Origin: Dethiothermospora halolimnae
Lineage (GTDB): Bacteria > Bacillota > Clostridia > Tissierellales > VENL01
Direction of reading: 5' to 3'
Length of the DNA stretch: 48,587 nt
NCBI RefSeq assembly: GCF_037577855.1
Contig: NZ_JBAKFX010000030.1
Span: 1-48,587, forward strand
The notes under the pieces were generated by a model that was given only the letters and a program-made list of their open reading frames with translations, ran no database searches and had not been told where the DNA came from. Numbering within the stretch: the stretch's first letter is position 1; each line of letters begins with the position of its first letter. A program made the translations under genes and the position numbers. Below are positions 42,077 through 48,587 of the stretch, piece by piece.

Positions 42077-43021
42077 ATGAAAAATACTCTAATAATTTAT
42101 GAATCTAAGTATGGTTCAACGGAGAAAATAGTGAAAAGTATGGCTCCTATAATAGGACATTCAAGATATTGTAAAGTAGATGAATTTAAAGAAGAGTATA
42201 AGGAGTTTCAATATGTTATTATAGGCTCACCGGTATATAAAGAACAAATTAATAAAAAGATTATAGAGTTTATAAAAAATAATTTAGATTGGCTTAAGGA
42301 AAAGAAGGTAGTTATTTTTTGTACATGCCTTTCAAAAGAGTGTGGCAGTAAGTATTTAAATCAGTTAAAGACTTTACTAGGAAATAATTTAGTATACGAT
42401 GAAGTACTGTATGGAAATTTAATATTAGACAGGCTATCTAAAGAAGATTACAATAGTATAAAAAAATTTTATGAAAAAATTAAAAAACCTATAGAAGATG
42501 TAGAAAAATTAAATTTAGAAACTATAATTGGTTTTGCATTAGATATAAAGAAAATTAAAGATAAAGATATAGTTAAAGCTCCTAAAGAATTAATAAAAGA
42601 GCAGGCAGAAAAATTTATTAAGACCCATAATACATGCACGTTAGCCACAGGATTTAATAAAAGGGTGAGAAGCACTCCGATAGAATATAACTATAAAGAT
42701 GGACATTTATACTTTATAACAGAAGGTGGGGAAAAGTTTGCTCACTTATTGCAAAATAATAATATTTCTATAAGCATATATGATCAATTCACTGCTATGA
42801 ATAACCTTGGAGGGATGCAGATTCTTGGGGAAGCTACTATAGTAGAATATAAAAGTCGCCAATACTATGATGTATTACATTTAAAGAAAGTAACAAAGGA
42901 AAAAATAGATAAATTGCCTGTTATGTTAAATATCTTAAAAGTTAAGATAAATAAAATAGAATTTACATATAGCAAATTTAAATCTATGGGTTATGATATC
43001 AAACAAACATTAGATTTTTAA
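42077..43021 (+). CDS. Flavodoxin fused to a PNPOx-like split barrel, possible hemoflavodoxin
   Basis: 314 aa. Residues 1-150 are a flavodoxin: IIYESKYGSTEKIV holds the FMN phosphate loop, and YVIIGSPVYKEQINKKII the next. After a linker, residues about 185-314 form a pyridoxamine-oxidase-like split barrel: THNTCTLATGFNKRVRSTPI, GHLYFITEGGEKFAHLLQNN and MQILGEATIVE, similar to heme-handling HugZ/HutZ proteins. It is followed 55 bp later by a ChuW/HutW-like radical SAM gene, as in the anaerobic heme-degradation loci where a hemoflavodoxin (HmuF) feeds electrons to HmuW. That role is inference from domains and context. ATG 42077 fits the AGAGGTG site better than GTG 42068. Confidence 0.7.
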   Translation: MKNTLIIYESKYGSTEKIVKSMAPIIGHSRYCKVDEFKEEYKEFQYVIIGSPVYKEQINKKIIEFIKNNLDWLKEKKVVIFCTCLSKECGSKYLNQLKTLLGNNLVYDEVLYGNLILDRLSKEDYNSIKKFYEKIKKPIEDVEKLNLETIIGFALDIKKIKDKDIVKAPKELIKEQAEKFIKTHNTCTLATGFNKRVRSTPIEYNYKDGHLYFITEGGEKFAHLLQNNNISISIYDQFTAMNNLGGMQILGEATIVEYKSRQYYDVLHLKKVTKEKIDKLPVMLNILKVKINKIEFTYSKFKSMGYDIKQTLDF

Positions 43022-43076
43022 TACCAGAAAGGGGTCAATAAAATATATAGATATTTTAAGGAGGAATTAACAAATT

Positions 43077-44291
43077 ATGCAGACAAAGAAGAGATCAAAA
43101 ACTCATCATGATTCTATGGGAGTTATGGGAAAGCTAGCAATGGGACCAAGAAATGTTTTGGAGTATTTAGATAAAATTTCTGATATAAGTGAAAAAAATA
43201 AAAAATCTTGTATATACATACATGTTCCCTTTTGTAGTAAAATCTGTACCTTTTGTAGTTTAAGAAGAAATCTACGGGAACCTACTATTGATTATCATAA
43301 ACTTTTGATAAAGGAAATTGAAAACTATAGTAAAATAGATTATATAAATAATAGGGTTTTTGATGCTGTATATTTTGGAGGAGGTACTCCTACTACTTTA
43401 AAGAAAGAATCTCTAAAACAAATTCTTAAAGCATTAAAGAAAAATTTAAATTTCACTGACGATGCTGAATTTTCTATAGAGACCACTATAACAGAACTTA
43501 CAGATGACATGATAGAAATGTTTAAAACTGAAGGAATAAATAGATTTAGTGTAGGAGTTCAAACTTTTTCAGATAGAGGAAGAAAAATACTTGGAAGAAA
43601 AGGTGGAGGAGATATAGCATATAAAAAACTTGAAAAGTTAGTAGAAGAAGGATTTGAAAATATAAATATAGATATTATATATAATTATAATAATCAAAGT
43701 AAAGAAGAACTTTTAGAAGATTTGTATAGAATTTATGATTTAGATTTAGCTGGTTTTTCTTTATATTCTCTTATTAACATGGGAAAATTAAAATCAACTG
43801 AAAAACAAGACCTAGATATTGATAAAATATTATTTGATACTATAGCTTATAATAGTGAAAAACAGGGATATAACTTTTTAGAACTAACTAAAATGACAAA
43901 AAGAGATAAATATAAATATATTATAAACAGACATAATGGAGAAGATACTTTACCTTTAGGAGCTGGAGCTGGTGGAAATTTCAATAATTTATTAATAATG
44001 AATCCTATAGATTTAGATGAATATAAGGAGTCAATCTATAATTTTGCTGAAAAAAAAGGAATGTTATTTAATCCTAAATATAATGAATATATAAAGATAA
44101 AGGGAGACATACAAAGAGGTATACTACCAACGGATTATAGCTTAGTTAAAAATAAAGAAAAAATATTAAGCTTTATAGACGATACCATAGATAAAGGTCT
44201 AGCGGTTAAAAAAGATGATAATATATTTTTAACAAAAGCGGGTATATTTTGGGGAAATAATATATCGAAAAACTTTCTTAATTTATTATAA
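43077..44291 (+). CDS. Radical SAM enzyme of the HemW/HutW/ChuW group
   Basis: 404 aa. The [4Fe-4S] motif CSKICTFC (Cys53, Cys57, Cys60) sits in YIHVPFC, and AVYFGGGTPTT (about 98-107), then FSIETT and INRFSVGVQTFSDRGRKILG follow exactly as in coproporphyrinogen-dehydrogenase-like proteins. The N-terminus before the cluster (about 45 residues) and the C-terminal part differ from HemW and resemble ChuW/HutW/HmuW, which open heme without oxygen to release iron (anaerobilin). Placement directly after a flavodoxin/split-barrel protein supports this. HemW-type heme chaperone is the main alternative. AAGGAGG lies 12 bases before ATG 43077. Confidence 0.72.
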   Translation: MQTKKRSKTHHDSMGVMGKLAMGPRNVLEYLDKISDISEKNKKSCIYIHVPFCSKICTFCSLRRNLREPTIDYHKLLIKEIENYSKIDYINNRVFDAVYFGGGTPTTLKKESLKQILKALKKNLNFTDDAEFSIETTITELTDDMIEMFKTEGINRFSVGVQTFSDRGRKILGRKGGGDIAYKKLEKLVEEGFENINIDIIYNYNNQSKEELLEDLYRIYDLDLAGFSLYSLINMGKLKSTEKQDLDIDKILFDTIAYNSEKQGYNFLELTKMTKRDKYKYIINRHNGEDTLPLGAGAGGNFNNLLIMNPIDLDEYKESIYNFAEKKGMLFNPKYNEYIKIKGDIQRGILPTDYSLVKNKEKILSFIDDTIDKGLAVKKDDNIFLTKAGIFWGNNISKNFLNLL

Positions 44292-44422
44292 ATTAGAATA
44301 AATATTTATTGGTCTTTTATGAAAATAGAAAAGTAACACTAATTAGAAGTTTTTATAGTAGACACCCATTAAAAATTTTTACATATAATAATCCTATAAT
44401 GAAATTAAAGTGGGGTTATAAT

Positions 44423-45706
44423 ATGTGGGGCATTAAAGATTTAATAAATACAATATATACGTTTTTACCACCGATGGCTGAAATACTGATATTAGATTCA
44501 CCTTATAAAAGACCAGCGATAATTATGGCCGATATAGATGGAGATGGCATATTAGAAATATTAGGCGCCTATAACTGGAAAGGGGAAAATTATATTATTG
44601 TATTAAAATATTATTGTGGAGCTTGGCATAAAATGGCTACTATAAAGGGAAAAGGGTATAATATAACTTATTTTGATGTGGCTCCAATTACCAGTTGTAA
44701 TAAGTACAACTTAATAGTAGGTTGGCAAGTGGCTTCAATATGGTCAGATCTCAGTATTTATCAGTGGACATACAGAGGAATAATAGATTTAATTGATGGA
44801 AATAAGTATTATAGTATGATAGAAGTTGAAGATATTAAGAATAAGTACGGGAAAGATGGATTATATGAAATAGCTCTATGGATACATGACACAGGAGAAG
44901 CTTATAAAGTTGAAGTATATAGATGGTCAGGGTATAAATTTACCATGGCATTAGATGTATATCCCTACTACTTTAAAAAGGTGGCTAATTATTATAAAAA
45001 TGTTTTAAAAGAAAAGGACTCAGCTACCTATTGGTATTATCTAGCCAGTGCCCAAATAAAAATAGGAGACACTAAAGGAGCATTAAAATCAATAGATAAG
45101 GCTTTGTCATTTGAATATCCATATCCATCTAAAGAAAAGCTATTAAGTTTAAAGGCGCAGTTATGTGACTATATACCACTTCCAAAAGAAGAAGGAATAG
45201 ACCTTTCATCTATAGAATATATATGTTCTGAACAGGAAAGAGATTTAAAGCTTGAAAAGGCTTTAATAAGGGAATTTAAACTATATGAATACAAGGATAA
45301 TATAAGATATTATTATAATAAGGTAGATCTTAATGGTGATGGTAAGGATGAAATATTTGTTTATCTAGTAGGACCTATAGTTTGTGGCACTGGTGGCTGT
45401 AGTGCTGTTATCTATAGAGAAGAAGATGATGAATATATACTATTATCAAAGTTTAGTCTTGTAAATAACCCTGTTATTATAAGTAATAATAAGACTAATG
45501 GATATAAAGATATTATTATGCATGTAGCTGGTGGGGGTGTAAAAAGTTTTTATGCTTTTCTTAAATACGATGGTAATACATATCCAAGTAATCCATCGGT
45601 ACAACCAAAATTAGAGCGGGGAACAATGGTTGAGGGGATAGCTATTGTGGCAGATGATATTAGTAAAAATCCTGGATTAGAGTTATATTTTATGGAAACT
45701 GATTAA
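44423..45706 (+). CDS. FG-GAP/VCBS-like protein with TPR-like middle
   Basis: 427 aa from ATG 44423, which has AGTGGGG upstream; TTG 44309 and ATG 44399 also open the frame without a ribosome binding site. The N-terminal half has IIMADIDGDGILEILGAYNW, a calcium-binding FG-GAP-type loop, with propeller-like strands. Residues about 215-265 resemble a TPR (ATYWYYLASAQIKIGDTKGA). The C-terminal domain has VDLNGDGKDEIFVYLVGP followed by CGTGGCSAV, a block common in secreted proteins of unknown function. No signal peptide is visible, which is odd for such domains. Possibly co-transcribed with the radical SAM gene. Confidence 0.65.
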   Translation: MWGIKDLINTIYTFLPPMAEILILDSPYKRPAIIMADIDGDGILEILGAYNWKGENYIIVLKYYCGAWHKMATIKGKGYNITYFDVAPITSCNKYNLIVGWQVASIWSDLSIYQWTYRGIIDLIDGNKYYSMIEVEDIKNKYGKDGLYEIALWIHDTGEAYKVEVYRWSGYKFTMALDVYPYYFKKVANYYKNVLKEKDSATYWYYLASAQIKIGDTKGALKSIDKALSFEYPYPSKEKLLSLKAQLCDYIPLPKEEGIDLSSIEYICSEQERDLKLEKALIREFKLYEYKDNIRYYYNKVDLNGDGKDEIFVYLVGPIVCGTGGCSAVIYREEDDEYILLSKFSLVNNPVIISNNKTNGYKDIIMHVAGGGVKSFYAFLKYDGNTYPSNPSVQPKLERGTMVEGIAIVADDISKNPGLELYFMETD

Positions 45707-45813
45707 TAAAATTAAATATTTAATTTCAATTGAATAATATAAGTGGAAACCCATATAAAACTGAGTTAGTATAAGTTTAAAAGGAACTAAATATATCTTA
45801 AGGGGGTACTTAA

Positions 45814-46515
45814 GTGACATGGCAAAAAATATTTTTAATATTTATTAGCTTAACTATAATAAAACCACCGATTACAGAAAATAACGCAAGATATAATATA
45901 CAGAAACCAGATATGGAACCTATTGCTACTATATCTAAAGAAAATATATCATTATACCCTATAAAATCTTCAGATGAAGGAGGGGTATATAAAGAATTAT
46001 TGTTAAATATAAAAGGAAATTCTAAAAAGTTTAGCTGGAAAAGTGTAAGCTATTCCAGTGCATTTTATCCAGAACTAATATATAAAGATATAAATAATGA
46101 TGATCAAAAAGAATTAATTATAATATTAACAGAGGCTACAGGAACGGGGGTATATATTCAAAAAATACATATCATAAATCCTAATACTTTTGAGGAAATA
46201 AAAATAGAGAGTCCACTAGATATATATGAAGAAAATGTAAAAACTAAAGTTTATTTAGATAAAATTGAGATTGAAGTTAATAATAAAAATTATATTGTAT
46301 CTAAAAATCAAACAGATATGGATCCTAAAAATTGGGCTGATTCGGTAATGTATAAAACCCGTATAACTTTTGGTGTTGAAGGTGAAGAGTTGGTATCGAC
46401 AATAGGATTAAATATTGGATTTTTAGTTGGATATTTCGGTGAAATCAAAATAGTATATGGATTTGAAGACGATAAATGTATTGTTAAAGATATTGAGTTT
46501 AGGTATTTTGATTGA
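45814..46515 (+). CDS. Exported FG-GAP-like hypothetical protein
   Basis: 233 aa. GTG 45814 follows AAGGGGG by seven bases. A short hydrophobic N-terminus (IFLIFISLTII) may be a signal or anchor. The middle has YKDINNDDQKELIIILTEAT, an FG-GAP/EF-loop-like segment like that of the preceding gene, followed by GTGVYIQKIHII. The rest is beta-rich. No named family. Probably acts with the upstream FG-GAP protein at the cell surface; this is inference from similarity and position. Confidence 0.55.
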   Translation: MTWQKIFLIFISLTIIKPPITENNARYNIQKPDMEPIATISKENISLYPIKSSDEGGVYKELLLNIKGNSKKFSWKSVSYSSAFYPELIYKDINNDDQKELIIILTEATGTGVYIQKIHIINPNTFEEIKIESPLDIYEENVKTKVYLDKIEIEVNNKNYIVSKNQTDMDPKNWADSVMYKTRITFGVEGEELVSTIGLNIGFLVGYFGEIKIVYGFEDDKCIVKDIEFRYFD

Positions 46516-46802
46516 TGCAATAAAAATGATTGATTTTACAATTAAGTTACAAAGAATATATTTTTCATATGTAAATTAAATATATAATTAAAATTACATA
46601 TAAAAACCTTTAGTTTAAACATATGCATAAATAGCTTTATAAGAGTTATTAAGGAACTGACAATATTCTAACTAAATACTTACAATTGAGTATAAGTAGC
46701 TTCGAATTGCTTTGAAGGTTTCATTTTAAACTAATAATTAATTCAAGTATTTTAGTTATAAGATAAAATGTTATTTAAAAAACAATTTTGAGGGGGATAA
46801 AC

Positions 46803-47378
46803 TTGAAAAGGATAAAGATAAATTTTAAAAGGCTTTCTTTAAATTTAATATTTATTATTTGTATTACAATAGTTTTTGCCGTATTCATAAATGAAAAAGA
46901 ATATAAGAAAGAAAACTTTGAAATTAAATATGAAAATTATGTAAATAAACATGCTGAAAAATACAATGTAGATAAATATTTAGTATACGCAATGATGAAA
47001 CAGGAAAGCCATTTTAATAAAGATGCAGTATCGGTAGATGAAGCAAGGGGTTTAATGCAAATAACAGAAGATACTTTTAACTGGTTAAAATTTAGGCTAG
47101 GGGATAAAGATACTACATTTGACGATATGTTTGACCCAGATACAAATATTAAATATGCTATATATTTTATATCTCTCTTACAAGAGAGATTCCCCCATAG
47201 AAAAACTATTACAGCTGCATATAATGCAGGGATGAATATTACTAGTAAATGGTTAAAGGATAGTAAATATTCTAAGGACGGGGTAACCTTGCACTACATT
47301 CCATATAAAGAGACTGAAAAACATGTGGAAATAGTTGAAAACAACTATAAGAAGTATAAAGAGTTGTATGATTTATAA
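46803..47378 (+). CDS. Membrane-anchored lytic transglycosylase (SLT)
   Basis: 191 aa. A single N-terminal anchor helix (about residues 10-30) precedes the SLT domain: VYAMMKQESHFNKDAVS has the catalytic Glu, then ARGLMQITEDTFNWL and ITAAYNAGMN. It cuts the glycan strands of peptidoglycan, forming 1,6-anhydroMurNAc ends. TTG 46788 also opens the frame, but it overlaps the GAGGGGG site, which fits TTG 46803. The gap 46516-46802 before it shows nothing but AT-rich DNA. The RAYT copy 2 begins 24 bp after the stop. Confidence 0.9.
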   Translation: MKRIKINFKRLSLNLIFIICITIVFAVFINEKEYKKENFEIKYENYVNKHAEKYNVDKYLVYAMMKQESHFNKDAVSVDEARGLMQITEDTFNWLKFRLGDKDTTFDDMFDPDTNIKYAIYFISLLQERFPHRKTITAAYNAGMNITSKWLKDSKYSKDGVTLHYIPYKETEKHVEIVENNYKKYKELYDL

Positions 47379-47402
47379 TAGAGTAATTAAAATGAAAAAA
47401 AT

Positions 47403-48508
47403 TTAAAACCGGTTCAGTAAAAAAATTATAAATACAGTATAAAAAATCTCCCTTTTGCTAATAATGAAATCATAATATATTAACGAAAGGGGTATTGTTA
47501 TGCCACGTCCATTTAGATTAAAAACAAACTTTTCAGTTTATCATATCATGATTAGATGTGTAGATGGTATTATGCTATTTAAAGACGATAAAGATAGGGA
47601 GCGATTCTTAATAACACTAAAAAGATATAAGAAAAAATATGGTTTTAAATTATATGCTTATTGTCTCATGGATAATCATGTTCATATGATAATAGATGCT
47701 TTTGGATCTGATATAAGCAGAGTAATGCATGGCATAAATCTTTCCTATGCTAAGTATTACAACAGGAGATATAAAAGAAGGGGACATGTATTTGGGGATA
47801 GATTTAGAAGTGAAATAATAGATAAGGATAACTATATACTCCAAGCATCAAAGTATATTCATAAGAACCCTAGAAAACTAAGGGGATGGAGCGATAAAGT
47901 TTTTCAGTATCCCTATTCCAGTGGACCAATATATTTAGGGGATTTAGATGATAGCTTTGAGATATTAGATTGTGATTTTATATTGAAGCTATATAGCAAC
48001 AATGATAAGAAAAAAGCCGTAAAAGAGTATCTAGACTTTATGTTAGTACCTAATTCTGAAGAAGAGGAGAAACAACAGGAAGCAGAGTATGGATTTATGA
48101 ATCAAAAATGCCAATATAAAAGTGAAAAGAATATTATAGTAAGGAATATGACTGCAGATGAGGTAGCTCAATTCGTAGCAGACTACATAGGTGAAGATAG
48201 AGATAAGATAAAAATAAAATATGTAAGAAATATAACCGAGGCTAAGGCTATAACTATGTTATTTATGGTAAGATTTTGTGAATATAAGATTAAGGATGTA
48301 TGTAATTATTTTGGTAATATAACTCAATCAAGGGTATCTAGCCTATGTTCTCTAGGAGTAGAAATATTATTTAATAAAAATGAATATAAAAATATTATTG
48401 ATGATTTTTTAAAGCACTGTGCTTAATAATGTAAATTTATTTTAAGGTGAAAAATTAAGAGAAAGATACTGAAATTTATTTTTAATATATTAAAATGGGA
48501 CAAGCATA
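47403..48508 (+). mobile_element. RAYT / Y1-transposase element, copy 2 (1106 bp)
   Basis: Same orientation and same 1106-bp length as copy 1, with matching left end (TTAAAACCGGTTCAG at 47403-47417) and right end (GGGACAAGCAT at 48497-48507). Flanking DNA outside these points is unrelated to that of copy 1, which fixes the boundaries. Confidence 0.75.
47500..48426 (+). CDS. REP-associated tyrosine transposase (Y1/HUH), copy 2
   Basis: 308 aa, about 32 substitutions from copy 1, mostly conservative (Ile/Val, Lys/Arg, Asp/Glu). The HVH motif (AYCLMDNHVHMIID), the tyrosine helix (KYIHKNPRKLRGW) and the C-terminal helix-turn-helix are kept. One visible change at residue 20 is Ser to Cys and at 68 Ser to Phe. 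No indels or stops, so both copies appear to have been under selection or maintained as active genes. Confidence 0.92.
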   Translation: MPRPFRLKTNFSVYHIMIRCVDGIMLFKDDKDRERFLITLKRYKKKYGFKLYAYCLMDNHVHMIIDAFGSDISRVMHGINLSYAKYYNRRYKRRGHVFGDRFRSEIIDKDNYILQASKYIHKNPRKLRGWSDKVFQYPYSSGPIYLGDLDDSFEILDCDFILKLYSNNDKKKAVKEYLDFMLVPNSEEEEKQQEAEYGFMNQKCQYKSEKNIIVRNMTADEVAQFVADYIGEDRDKIKIKYVRNITEAKAITMLFMVRFCEYKIKDVCNYFGNITQSRVSSLCSLGVEILFNKNEYKNIIDDFLKHCA

Positions 48509-48587
48509 CAAAAAAATGAAAATTTAAACAGATGAATTTTAAAAATACTTAAAATTATTTTATAATATATATTATTTTTGCAAAAAT

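Noticed and set aside
1..48587. CRISPR arrays, tRNA, rRNA or prophage genes
   Set aside because: No regularly spaced repeats, no cloverleaf or rRNA-like stretches and no phage structural genes were seen.

Overview
The window is AT-rich (roughly 28-30% GC by eye), with AAGGAGG-type ribosome binding sites, many TTG/GTG starts and U-tailed hairpin terminators. Gene content (FeoA/FeoB with the small Cys-rich FeoB-associated protein, a CD3324-type small regulator, a VanW-like protein, L25/Ctc, a cytosolic copper-storage protein, a radical-SAM heme enzyme, a possible small spore protein) points to an anaerobic, probably spore-forming Clostridia-class Firmicute. I cannot name the genus. I see no rRNA, tRNA, CRISPR array or prophage.

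Layout. 1-5.1 kb: a 5'-truncated DUF4179-like remnant, a geranylgeranyl-reductase-family flavoprotein, an unrecognised 392-aa protein on the minus strand, an unlisted 34-aa membrane peptide and a zinc alcohol dehydrogenase. 5.1-8.2 kb: a possible structured RNA, a PhnB-like protein and a large secreted helical protein with internal repeats. 8.2-12.9 kb: lipid-related genes, namely a TetR regulator with oleate hydratase, and a PadR regulator with a BAAT-type acyl-CoA thioesterase. 13-18 kb: yaaA with a PerR-like box, a LURP-one protein, then TetR, an ATC-hydrolase-like protein and a saccharopine-dehydrogenase-like protein. 18-23 kb: Fur-box-controlled feoA-feoB with its small partner, a double GNAT protein and a ZIP transporter. 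23-29 kb: a decayed histidine kinase, vanW-like, a chemotaxis receptor, a frameshifted gene, a CD3324-type regulator, a GNAT protein and L25.

29-38 kb: a two-gene YraQ/ArsP-type permease under an ArsR repressor with a Cys-rich tail; a Fur-box-controlled ferric-siderophore ABC transporter (ATPase, lipoprotein, two permeases); a Tyr/Pro-rich cupin; and an mlrC-cutC pair. 38-48.5 kb: two 1106-bp, same-orientation copies of a Y1/RAYT transposase element bracket about 8.3 kb. That block holds a copper-storage protein, a DUF305 protein, SelO, a flavodoxin/split-barrel fusion with a ChuW/HutW/HmuW-like radical SAM enzyme (a candidate anaerobic heme-degradation pair), two FG-GAP-like proteins and a lytic transglycosylase.

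Metal handling is the common theme: two Fur-like boxes control ferrous and siderophore-iron uptake, a putative heme-breaking module adds a third iron source, and copper (Csp, DUF305, CutC), zinc (ZIP) and ArsR-controlled genes lie nearby. Most local regulators sit beside inverted repeats that overlap readable promoters. The most unusual items are the apparent ATT start of the DUF305 gene, the hairpin-rich stretch at 5276-5450, the heme module, the equal-length RAYT pair, and several decayed genes that an ORF caller would miss.
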